A stretch of 64,000 nt of DNA. Origin: Adiantum capillus-veneris. Lineage: Eukaryota > Streptophyta > Polypodiopsida > Polypodiales > Pteridaceae. Where the stretch lies: NCBI GenBank assembly GCA_014529385.2, contig CM043960.1, positions 40,284,781 to 40,348,780 of the forward strand. The letters run 5' to 3'. The position numbers were made by a program, and so were the translations under genes. Positions 22,268 through 31,467 of the stretch are shown one piece after another (the first letter of the stretch is position 1; each line of letters opens with the position of its first letter). Under the pieces are notes generated by a model. The model did not search any database. It was not told the DNA's origin and saw only the letters and a program-made list of their open reading frames with translations.

Positions 22268-22880
22268 TCACAGCCAGCTTATCTCTTCGCAAAGCATGTT
22301 TGAAAAGTTAATGGCTTCCTCATATTTACTGGCTAGCTCAAGCACTTCATCCTTCATTTCTTGAAGCCAATTAATGATTGCCTCCATAGAGCCATTCTCG
22401 GCGAGCACTCACTGCATGTCTTTAGGCCTTCTTGCTTCCAGAGAGTTTTTAAGGATTGAGATCCTCTGCCTGAAGATCAGCATTTGCTGCAGCTTCAGGC
22501 TAGCATCCTGCACAGAGCATTTAGCAAGTAAGCTCTTCAAACTAGGAGCTTGGAAATTGGGAGCAGAAAGCAAAGAATTACCAGCAACTTACCTCGAGAA
22601 TTGACTCCCGTGTTGACAGCAGCCACTCCCGAGCTGTGTCGGTCGAGAACATTAAAGGTAACATCGGGGGAGGGCCAAGGGGGGACCTCATGAGGAGGGC
22701 CCGGATGCGGTGTTGCTGGCGCTGCGGGAGTATACCTTGGAAAGGCATCGCCACTATCCTAAGCTTCTTTTAGTTGTTCTGCGAAACCCTGAGGGAGGTT
22801 CTGAAACAACTGCTTCTTAAATAGACTTTCAGACAAGCCTAAAAAGCAGAGCCTGGGCATGAGGTTTCATGAGAGGGTGG
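22268..22880 (-). pseudogene. Gene C: small coiled-coil protein, two exons
   Basis: Read leftward, the first exon contains ESLFKKQLFQNLPQGFAEQLKEA, then after a shift REWLLSTRESILE, ending at 22593 before a GTAAGT donor. The intron is 22508-22592 (85 nt, ending TGTGCAG). Exon 2 gives DASLKLQQMLIFRQRISILK and then, after one TGA, MEAIINWLQEMKDEVLELAS, with a stop at 22268-22270. The splice keeps frame exactly, the best evidence that it is a gene. The heptad-like pattern suggests a coiled coil. Function unknown; lies in the TIR element between hairpin clusters 2 and 3. Confidence 0.5.
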
Positions 22881-23064
22881 TACTTCCATGAGGTTTCATG
22901 AGAGGTGGACGTGGGAGAGAGAATCAATGGTATCATGCCCCCAATATTAGGGGAGGTGATCGGAGGGAACGACATGACAGTTAGAACCGCATCGATTTAA
23001 GATCTCCTTCACATTGCTATTTTGTATCAGCGGATGCAAACCTGTTCGCTTGCTTGTACACTTT

Positions 23065-23345
23065 TCTGAGGTCACCACCTAGCAAATAAGGTATTTTTTT
23101 GCAGGGGTTGCAAACCTGTTCGCCTGGTAGTGATCTCAGAAAATGTAAGTGATATCTGCTATTACTATTTTTGAAGTCACTACCGAGCGAATAAGGCAAG
23201 GCAAACTCTTTCCTATGCACCTATTCGCTCGGTAGTGACCTTTGAGCATATAAGTCATGTCTACCATTACTATTTTCTGAGGTCACCACCGAGCGAATAA
23301 GGCAAGGCAACTCTTTCCTATCCATCTTTTTGCTTGGTACTGACC
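23065..23345. repeat. Three hairpin units (cluster 3)
   Basis: Units at 23065-23140, 23176-23239 and 23281-23345 have stems such as GTCACTACCGAGCGAATAAGG paired with CCTATTCGCTCGGTAGTGAC. The core is ACCGAGCGAATAAGG here and ACCAAGCGAATAAGG in cluster 2, so arms have changed in a base-paired, compensatory way. Confidence 0.85.
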
Positions 23346-23436
23346 TTTCCTTAAATCTGAAGTCCCTTGTGCTGACAAATGAATTGTCTTTTGGTGTTAT
23401 TGTATTTGTAGAGATGCCTCATGTTAAGGCCTGCGC

Positions 23437-23813
23437 TAGGAGAGCAACAGTGAATCTTTGAATGCTCAAGCAAGAAGACGCCGATATGAGGCGCACAGAG
23501 GTGTACAGCAAGAGCTCCGTAGGATAGAATGACACGTCTCCCTTTCCAGCGAGTAGTGCGGGAGATTTGTGAGCGTGGAGAGTCGGCATTCGATGGGCCA
23601 GCAGTGCACTCCTCTGCCTTCAAGAAATTGCTGAGGACTACCTCGTGGAATTCTTCAGCGATGGATATATCCTGGCTGCCCATGCACACTGGGTCACTAT
23701 CATGCCGCGGGATTTTGATACTCTTCGTAGGCTTCGTTTCCGCTACAATGGGCTGCTTCAGCCATTGTATCCCGGATTGGTACTGGCTGCTTCAGCCAGT
23801 ACCAATCCGGGAT
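23437..23813 (+). pseudogene. Gene D, 5' part: histone H3-like fold
   Basis: After a degenerate Arg-rich N-terminus (RRRRYEAHRG, QQELRRIE), a frame at 23529 reads LPFQRVVREI, the H3 alpha-1 signature. After a 1-bp shift near 23583 the frame reads SSALLCLQEIAEDYLVEFF, DGYILAAHAHWVTIMPRDFD and TLRRLRF, matching H3 alpha-2, loop 2 (VTIMP.D) and alpha-3 in order and spacing. The usual ALQEA appears as CLQEI, and AIHAKRVTIMP as AAHAHWVTIMP. The lysine-rich tail of canonical H3 is not recognisable. It is more diverged than replication H3 and may be a captured variant. Two frame breaks make it a pseudogene as read. It continues toward the Ulp1 exons on the same strand. Confidence 0.75.
23770..23812. 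repeat. Perfect 20-bp-stem palindrome
   Basis: The left arm 23770-23789 and right arm 23793-23812 are exact reverse complements with a 3-bp loop (CTT). The palindrome starts just after the histone alpha-3 coding region and looks like an inverted duplication of its last bases. Confidence 0.9.
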
Positions 23814-23816
23814 AGT

Positions 23817-24475
23817 AGAACCATGGATATTCTCAACATCCCCCCTCTCCATCCTCGTGCACGACAGACAGAGCCGTCTAGGGCTGAAACAAACAGCAGA
23901 AGGACCCGATCACGGGTTGAGAGAAACGACACAGATGGGTAGGCTGAGATAGCCGCAGAGGGCCAAGAGCAAGCCAGAGTGGACCCCGAGGCAGTCATGG
24001 AAGAAATAGAGACAGCTATCGAGGATCCAGCTAGACACCAAAATGAGCAAGTCATGGAGGATCCGCAGCCCATCGTGGATGATGAGGGACCAGAGCAGGT
24101 CAAGGTGGAGCCTGAGGCATCTATGGAGCAACCAATATTGAAGGAAAATGATCCGGAGCCTGAGGCTGTTAGGGAGGCTGTTAGTGAGGAGCCTAAGGCA
24201 GCCAGGGAGCCAGCTCAAGAAAGGGAAGGGCAAGGGTCTGCATCGGAAGGGCCATTCAACGTATCGGATGAGTCAATTATTTTAGAGCAAATCAACGAGG
24301 AGAATGAAGAGGAGTTGAGAATTTTGTTGAGCTCAGCGCCTCTGCATGCGCACATATAGCTGCCTGCAAGGTCAGAGGAGGCCTGCATTACCAACCTCGA
24401 TAATGTAGACTTCATGTGCATGCGCAATTTCACCGACTCTCTCACAAAAAATGAGGTCGTCAATGTTGCTTTGTG
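23817..24475 (+). pseudogene. Gene D, middle exon: acidic linker
   Basis: One frame is open from about 23817 to a GTAATT donor at 24476, broken only by two TAGs (23940, 24357). It is very acidic (AVMEEIETAIEDPARHQNEQ, EPEAVREAVSEEPKAA, INEENEEELRILLSS), then LDNVDFMCMRNFTDSLTKNE. It links the histone-like part to the protease exons. In frame with the next exon if 24476-24884 is spliced out. Disordered acidic tracts next to a histone fold recall histone-binding regions, but that is speculation. Confidence 0.5.
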
Positions 24476-24524
24476 GTAATTCTCATGCTCTTTAATTCTT
24501 ATGCTCATTAAATGGGTCTCTACC

Positions 24525-24850
24525 GAGACATGGGTCAATACCAAGTGAGATAGTGGGTAATGAAATTAAATTTTGGTACTACTCGCTCGGTATTGACCCA
24601 TGTCTCTGTGGCAGTTGCCAAGTTTTTCTTTATAATGGTTCACTACCTTAAATACATAGGTCAATACCAAGAGTGTCAATTGTTTATGGAATTGGAATCC
24701 GCCGCTGACTTGCTCGATATTGACCCATGTCTTTAAGGTAGTCGTCAAGTTCTTCATTTCAGCCAAGACAATGGTCAATACCAAGAAAATCAGTGGCGTA
24801 TGGAATTCGATAGTAGCTGCCCCACTCGCTCGGTATTGACTCACTTGGTG
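24525..24850. repeat. Three hairpin units inside a gene D intron (cluster 4)
   Basis: Units at about 24525-24608, 24642-24742 and 24771-24843 have long stems (up to about 37 bp) centred on GGTCAATACCAAG and CGCTCGGTATTGACC-type arms. All three lie between the predicted donor at 24476 and acceptor at 24884, so an unspliced transcript would carry them. Confidence 0.8.
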
Positions 24851-24884
24851 TTCAAGTCTAATCTTTGCCATTTGTTCATGTTAG

Positions 24885-26049
24885 CCACGCTGTCTCGCTT
24901 CTGCCCCCTAAGGTTCAAGAGAAAGTATACGTAATAGATCCGCTGATATTGCCTTATCTGCAGAACAACTCAGTTTCCTTTTTGAGTCTGATGAACTGGT
25001 TTAGCAGAGTCAACTTTGATCTAGCGCGCTTTCTGCTCACTGCGTACAATCAATCGTGAGTATATTCTTGCCTTGTAAAAAACATCTTGCATTGCGAATC
25101 TCTCCTCATCTTTGATGGTGTCTTTGTAGTGATCATTGGAGTCTGATGTTATTTGACATGGAAGCTAAGATTGTTTACTACGCAAACTCCGGGCAAAGCA
25201 GGGCGTTTCACGGTCGTGTAAAAACGTAAGGTCTATTTGGGTACATTTAGAAAGCAGTGTAGTGTCTCTTTGGAATGTGTTGCTGACTCAAGTGGTTATG
25301 TATGTAGTGCCGTGAAAAAACTTGTATGTTGTGTAGAGCATCTTTTGTTAGAACATGATCTAGGAAATGTAGTCAAGCACGAACGGGTAACCGTGCTCAC
25401 ACAAACTGATGACTATAGGTGTGGCTGGCAAACCTGTTTAAATGCCATGTTTCTCATCAGTCAAATTATGGATATACCGAACGTAAGTAATCTGTTGTTT
25501 TATTCTTTGCTGCAACGTATGTATGAAGCAACAGATGTCTGTATCACGCTTCTACAGGAACTTCGATTACATAACTACACCAACAACGATGTGCGACATT
25601 TTTCTATAATGTCCATCCAGCATATTATAATCTCGGTAAACAGACGCACAAGAGAGGAAGCGGCGAGAGCTGACGAGTTCGAAGAGGCTAGCATTAACGA
25701 AATGACCCAACGCCACAATCAGACTCAAGAAGAAGTTTGAAATATGCAAGAAGCAATACACCAATATTATGCGGACGCCGTAGAAGTAGAGGAATGGGCT
25801 GCACGTCGACGGCAAGAGCAAGAACAGCGGGAAGCTTCACAAGTGCAAGAAGCATGGGAAGCCATGGAAGAGGCCCATGATTTCAAGCGACGCGAAAGGA
25901 TGCCCAAGACCAGCGTCCCCAGAGGCAGAGGTAGCAGCAACCGGAGCAGAGGGCAGGGGAGCAACCGGAGCAGAGGGCAAGGGACGAGTGGCACAAACTG
26001 GGGGAGAGGACAGGGGACGAGTGGCACAAACTGGGGGAGAGGACAATAG
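24885..26049 (+). pseudogene. Gene D, 3' part: Ulp1/SENP-like cysteine protease
   Basis: Exons by splice signals and frame: 24885-25055, 25130-25225, 25308-25482, 25558-26049, with introns of 74-82 nt. Catalytic elements: DHWSLMLFD with the histidine at 25134, YYANS where Ulp1 has YYDS (Asp to Asn), and QTDDYRCGWQTC with the oxyanion Gln and nucleophile Cys at 25420, the Ulp1 Q-x5-C-G spacing. Upstream LLPPKVQEKVYVIDPLILPY fits the first strand region. After a TGA at 25738 the same frame adds a coiled coil (VEEWAARRRQEQEQRE) and a repeated GRGQGTSGTNW tail. Peptidase family C48 removes SUMO-like modifiers; C48 domains are often carried by plant transposons. The TGA and the upstream TAGs make it a pseudogene. 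Confidence 0.8.
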
Positions 26050-26353
26050 CTGGGAAAGGGAGTAAATTACTCTTGACAGAAACAACACAATATGTAAAGT
26101 TTTGAAACATTGAAAATGTACATTTTTGAAACATTGTTTGACCGCCAAAAAATATCTTTGCATTAGTCATTTTGAAGAGTACATCATGGTTTGCATGGCA
26201 TCAAAGCTCTTTGCGTGCACAAGGTATGTGACCTAGCTTCCGGTGGAAGCAATTAAGTGAAGTGTATTTGTTATGGACTCCTTGCACAATGTTGTTTTCT
26301 CCTTGCGCCTTGGAATCTGAAAAGAAGAAAAAGTTAGATGCAGTCATAGTGTA
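26050..26353. other. Spacer between converging genes D and E
   Basis: No open frame or repeat of note. Genes D (+) and E (-) end toward each other here, so it should contain both 3' ends. Confidence 0.5.
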
Positions 26354-27544
26354 TTAAAGACAATAAAAATTTATCGATTTAGTAGGCACCTTTCTATTGT
26401 TGAGACTGAATGCATACAATTCCGGCAAAAGTGGAAGTTCTTCACATGTAAGATCTATCCTAAGCTGTGCCAGAGTTGTGCTTGACATTGTCTCTATCAC
26501 AGTAAGTAGGCTGTCTCGAAAGTAGAGCTCCATTGATAAAGGTTTGTTCTCGAGGCTGTTCTCTGTATCTTGGTCAAGTGGAATAAGCTGCCCACTAACA
26601 AGATGATATCTAATATAGTAAAACGATACTAAGAAATTTTGAGAGCTTATAATGAACTTGCAAATTATGGACTTCTTTTGCAAAATACAGATTTTGTTCT
26701 GTGATTGTTTCCTATCCTAGTTATCATCTAAAAAGTCCAAACAGCTCTCAGACTTGCAAATGAACATTGTTGCGGTAGTTCTTATTTGCTCATCGAAGAA
26801 AAAATCTGCAAACACTTCAAGAGGCATAAATACTGCGAGCCGAACTATTTTTGTGGCAATTGAATACTTGAGGGACTTTTGTATATCTTGAAACAACTTA
26901 TTCTTGAATCTTTCACTAGTTTGCGAAGTAGGTAGGGACCAATCCTTGCTGTCAAAGGATAGAAGTAACAAAGGAGCTACACGACCCCAACCAATGGAAG
27001 TTCTCGGTTCCACATATGACATATCATAAAAGAAAATTCCATTATCTGCAAGTTCCTTGTGTTGTCTTCCAGCTCGGTACATTTGCATGGAAAGCATCAA
27101 AAATCCCAACTATACTCTCAACTGGTTGCCAATCTGTCCTATTCGATGGATAAATATCTGAAACATACCAAAGATGATATCCACCACTTAATATTCGAAC
27201 ATAATCATGCACTAAGCGAGATGCTGAAATAACTTACAGTTGGGTCGATGCCTTGGAAAACTTGGAGGAGATGTTTGCAACCTTAAGTCTGCATGCTAGA
27301 AATCATGTTGTATGAGGACCTCTTTCACCCGCTTGCTTTGTGCACACACTTTAAACTCTTTAACTTGACCCTTGAAAGCCTCCACGAAATCATTGTGTTG
27401 CCTCCTCTTCCTCCTCCTAGTTTGCAGTAGAACCCAACTTCCGATAGTTATACGAGATGGAATCCATGCTTGATCGTCTGTAGTATAACTATTAAAAATG
27501 CTAACAGAATCAATGGTAGTGCTAGGCCTTCGAGAAGTAGACAT
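26354..27544 (-). pseudogene. Gene E: unknown multi-exon protein near right TIR
   Basis: ATG at 27544 begins MSTSRRPSTTIDSVSIFNSY, with a basic patch (TRRRKRRQHND). A GTAAGT donor near 27238 and TTTCAG acceptor near 27155 lead to a second exon (DIYPSNRTDWQPVESIVGIFDAF). After a frameshift comes ELADNGIFFYDMSYVEPRT... and FKNKLFQDIQKSLKYSIATKIVRLAVF, stopping at 26717, then a last open block at 26683-26354. Not recognised. The start codon faces the right TIR, as gene A faces the left one, so the two outermost genes are transcribed inward. Confidence 0.45.
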
Positions 27545-27875
27545 GGTGTGCAGTAGAATGAATACACAGAAAGGTTAGTGCAAATATAAAAAAGGGAAGA
27601 AGTTTTGAGAGGGAAGTAGAGCTACTCAAAGTCATATTTGGGCGGGAACAAAGTACTAGATAGAGTCTTCAATGAAAGTTCTGAAATTCCTCGGTACATA
27701 GTTAGTACGACTTACGGCATTTATGCCTTGAAAGCGTGAAATTGTGCAATTTGATGAACCAAAATAAAATTTCCTCCCTTTTTTTGAAAAGAGCTTAACT
27801 CCAAAATGTCGATTTTCAACGTAACGTTAGCCTCTTCCTCATTGGTCGAGCGCCACTCTCTCTCTAGAACTGAAA
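27545..27875. other. Right subterminal region of TIR element
   Basis: About 330 bp between gene E and the right TIR hold no ORF. This matches the 317 bp between the left TIR and gene A. A short AGAGAGAG run next to the TIR occurs at both ends. It probably contains the gene E promoter. Confidence 0.45.
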
Positions 27876-27905
27876 GGCCCAAAAGTGAGTCCAACTTTCT
27901 CCTAA
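27876..27905 (-). repeat. Right terminal inverted repeat
   Basis: Exact reverse complement of 10316-10345 over 30 bases, ending CCTAA before the duplicated TGTAGCA. Confidence 0.85.
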
Positions 27906-28313
27906 TGTAGCAGTTGCTTGAGCTTTAGATGCAGCCGTTGCTTGATCTTCAGGCGTTGCCATTCCTTGAGCTCCAAATGCTACCGTTGCTTGAGCTCCAG
28001 GTCTTGTTTCTTGTGTTGGTCTATTTAGAGCTGCGAATGGTTTGAGATCCGGCAGAGATGTGTGATTCACATGATGAGGTGGTTGGAGATCACCAAAAAT
28101 CTATCGCATGGTGTTCTAATCCTCTGTAGTCGAAGGTTGGGGGAGCGGTTTGGTGTTTGGAGCTAGTTGTTGTGTTGGTTTATCCACTTGTGGTTGAGGA
28201 TGTGGATTTGAAGCGGTGGATTATGTATGAGATGTTGGTTGTAGATTTTCAGTGTTGTCAGTGGCGGTGGTGTCATGGTTGTGTGTGGTGGTGTGATCTT
28301 GTGTATCGTCCAT
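27906..28313 (-). pseudogene. 5' half of coiled-coil pseudogene split by the TIR element
   Basis: ATG at 28313 opens MDDTQDHTTTHNHDTTATDN, followed by a Gln/Pro-rich region (PQPQVDKPTQQLAPNTKPLPQP), with three stops, then a repetitive Ala/Gln stretch (GAQATVAFGAQG, EDQATAASKAQATA) reaching the element junction at 27906. Across the junction, with one duplication removed, the frame goes straight into TPQNFPSQVRQR at 10315. A low-complexity N-terminus then coiled coil; no known family. Confidence 0.5.
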
Positions 28314-28588
28314 GTTGTGCAAGATATGAGTGCGTGTATGTTTGGGCTCGAGAGAATCTTCTAAAATGTGCAAACAAGAAATGAACATTATGTTGTGAGT
28401 TTTGACTTATATAGTACTTAAAATTTTACAAAAAATTTAAAACTCAATAAATCACTGAAAATTAAAAAAAACTTCAAATAGACCAAAGTTGACCCATGGG
28501 ACTAATAATTGGTGCCTTTACAAATCACTTTGCATGACAATGCATGCTTACAATAGAAAGAATTAGTGTCAAAAAAAAAAATCTCCAC

Positions 28589-29520
28589 TCAACACCTTCC
28601 ATCACGCCGCTTTATCTCCAACCAACGTCCAAATCGATCTTTTGCACTCGAAGCATGATATGATTGTGATTGCCTCAAGCTAACCACTTTTCCTATTCTA
28701 CATTTCAAACTTCTTGTCTTCTTTATCTCTCTTCCTGCTAAAACTTTGTAGAACCAATTGAACATCTCGTGAAGGGCATTGCTCTTTTTTCTTCCACCTC
28801 CATGTCGTGTATTTTTAAAATACATTGCTTTTGCTTGACAGTGTGACTGCTCCATTACTTGGCTACTCCAAATGCCTAATGAACCATAAGTGTTGAGAAA
28901 AAATGCACTATGTGCAAAAAGAATGTGCTGGAAAAAAAAGCCAAATTTAGTTTTGCATACAGATGTATTTCTATGTAAAAATCAAATGTTCAACACACCA
29001 TGTAATGTGTTTTGCATGTCTCCCCCCAAGAACCCATCGTTTGTGTTGTAAAACTATTGATTACAAACTTTAGGATGGATATATCATCATCGGTTATCTT
29101 TTCCTTTTCAAGAAGATGAAAAATATCATCAATAGACTGCCACACATGAGCACGCTTTATTCCTAGGGGCTGCTTCATTACCTTTGTAGGTGGTAATGTC
29201 ACACACCTTTTTCCACAACTGACTCATTGGGACTTTGGGAGTCAAAATAGTTTGAAAGAAAATGTCTAGCTTTACTACCACCCATACATACTTTATCCAC
29301 AAAGACTGGTATGCCCCCCCAAATACACCCGCTGCTCCAATGCAGATCGAGAACGGTGTAAAACCCTGTCTTGTCCCATGATATCTCATGAAGAACTGTC
29401 CCAAAGCCACATGAACTCCTAGTCCACAATGTGTGGACATCCGCAGGACTTCAATGTGTGGCTTATGCCATAACACTTGGCACGCACGATGGATTGCGCA
29501 AACCCACATCTTTAGCCTCT
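28589..29520 (-). pseudogene. Second, diverged copy of the gene A transposase
   Basis: Read leftward: MWVCAIHRACQVL (gene A: VHVCTLHALCRII), GGSKARHFLSNYFDSQSPNE (gene A: GGVKARRFLEFSLKDSDTEE), KRAHVWQSIDDIFHLLEKE (gene A: KANVWKSLDKIFHYLEKH), THYM, then an intron 28998-28928 at exactly the gene A position, HILFAHSAFFLNTYGSLGIW, and FKNTRHGGGRKKSNALHE, ending at 28589. The front two exons are missing and several frame changes are present. It lies outside the 17.6-kb element, so the family has spread in this genome. Confidence 0.75.
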
Positions 29521-29639
29521 TTCTGTTGAAGGCTCCGGTTGCTGCTCCTCTTCACGCTCTGGTGACGAGGAAATATTGATGTAGCCAAATCCCCAAAAAT
29601 CTTGCCGATGGGCCCTGTAAACCTCCGCCAGCTCTTGTG

Positions 29640-30082
29640 GATCTATCTCAGGCTGCTCTGGCCAAGGATCCAACCGCTTGAGTAGTAATATTCACTCCCG
29701 CACCTCCATCTAATAGGACTTTGTCGATATATGTGCCATGATATCTTATTGAAAGCTCTAGAATACGTGTATTTGTAATCCTAGTTGCCGGCCCAACGGG
29801 ACTGAATCATTTCACTCACCCTCAGCTACCGCAATATCAACTTCCATCTCCTTCATTGCTTTGAACTTTTGACTCAGCAAAGCGTTATGAAAATTCAAAA
29901 CCAATTTCAATAACGATCCCAATCGTACTTGTAATGGTGATTCTAGAACCTCTTTCCAAATAGAATCCCAATTATCCTCTTCCATGGTTTTTCCCTTGTT
30001 TTGGACTTTCCCCTCTTTCTTTTTCGAAGAGGGGGGCGATGGTCCTGATGATTGCAATGGTGGTACTGAATGTGGCATCCAA
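29640..30082 (-). pseudogene. Gypsy fragment: gag end and protease
   Basis: On the minus strand DNWDSIWKEVLESPLQVRLG (about 29960-29905) is the conserved block before the protease in plant gypsy elements. After a broken stretch, IDKVLLDGGAGVNI (about 29725-29685) is the protease active-site region with D-G-G, as in the element at 2393. The fragment is cut on the right by the LTR of the copia element starting at 30083. Confidence 0.6.
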
Positions 30083-30358
<276 letters not shown>

Positions 30359-30360
30359 AC

Positions 30361-30372
30361 TGGTATCAGAGC
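30361..30372 (+). promoter_or_regulatory. Primer binding site, tRNA-iMet (copia element 3)
   Basis: TGGTATCAGAGC is followed by AGGG, two bases after the LTR end. Confidence 0.9.
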
Positions 30373-31467
30373 AGGGTTTGTGCTTGCCGTTTTTGCGTCC
30401 ATGCACGCACACACTTTCAAAAGTGCAAACAAGTTTCTGATTTTGGCATCGGCAAATTCAGCGTTCCAAGAGCATTTCCAATAGGTGTCATGAGGTTTTA
30501 CCCCCCTTTCCAAGTTGTTCGTGCAGCCGAAAGCTTCATCCGAGCTACGCTTCAGGAGTTGTGTTTTTCAACTCCACTTTTGCTACAGCTACAGGTATAG
30601 GTATAGGACACAAGTGCAGGTTGTTCAGAGACTATTTGGGATGGTATATAGCCGTTTTATGGCTATTATGTGTTATTGAGACGATGTTTATGGGCTAATT
30701 AGGAGCACTATTTGGCATCGACATTGTCTCGGGTTTTTCAGGCATCCATCTCCTCACAGGTTCTTGCATACATATAGGAAATCTAGGTTTCTTACAGGTT
30801 GCAATGTTTAGCATCAGCACATATTTCAGTGGGAGTATTTGATGCACATATGCATTGTTTTGGCACTTTTTGATGGTTCTTGAGCTCTTTTGAGAGTGGT
30901 TTTGGGATTTTTTTACTGCTTGCACATTTTGTTTGGTGCCTGTTTGAGCGCCTATACTGCACCTTGTAGTATTGTTGACAGTGGATGTACGTTGAGTTGT
31001 GGAAACTGCCATATGTACCTTTTGTGGAGAGGACTTGGCTTGTTTCTGGCAATCCCGATCATTTCTAAGACTCGGTTCGGAGGCCCTTTCTAAGACTGGG
31101 CTGGTTTCTTTTCTGCATAACCTTTTGTGAGGGTCGATAGCGTGAGGTTTTCTTGAGTTGGGGCATTCTCAAATGTTGAGATCCTTTCGGTGATACAAGT
31201 TGCTGGAGTACCCCTTTTTGTGGCCTCGCCATAGAGAGGGCTAGGTGCATTTGACGCCGTCTTGGCAGTCTTGGTCAGCTTTTGACTTTTTATGCACAGT
31301 TAGTGGGTGATGCGCCTGTCTTATGCTTTGAGAGCATTACTTTTGATGCATTACTGATCTCTTTTGACATTTTTGGATTGAGATTTTGTCAGTTGTTTGG
31401 GGAAAACTCTGCTGAATTTTCCCAGAATTACCAGTGTTTATCGCCATATTATCTTTAGCTTGTAGCC

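Larger units (their letters stand above)
10316..27905. mobile_element. 17.6-kb TIR DNA element with at least five genes
   Basis: The ends are perfect 30-bp inverted repeats (10316-10345 and 27876-27905) starting TTAGGAGAAAGTTGGACTCA, with a 7-bp near-perfect duplication outside. The internal 17,590 bp includes a younger copia insertion (13786-18944 plus a 5-bp duplication), leaving about 12.4 kb of element proper. Content from left: transposase-like gene A (+), gene B (-), hairpin and tandem-repeat spacers, gene C (-), histone-fold/Ulp1 gene D (+), gene E (-). I cannot place it in a named superfamily. The 7-bp duplication, the TTAGG...CCTAA ends and the gene set do not fit hAT, CACTA or Harbinger; Ulp1-carrying Mutator-like elements are known in plants, but they have longer TIRs and 9-10-bp duplications. 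Confidence 0.8.

Noticed and set aside
22240-22268. TTTAGGG-like words (plant telomere motif)
   Set aside because: Only one or two imperfect copies in a G-rich stretch; not an interstitial telomere array.
10316-27905. Assignment of the large element to Ulp1-carrying Mutator-like elements or to KDZ or Polinton groups
   Set aside because: The TIRs are 30 bp and the duplication 7 bp with one mismatch; no Mutator-type, KDZ-type, integrase or polymerase motif was seen. Ulp1 alone is not diagnostic.
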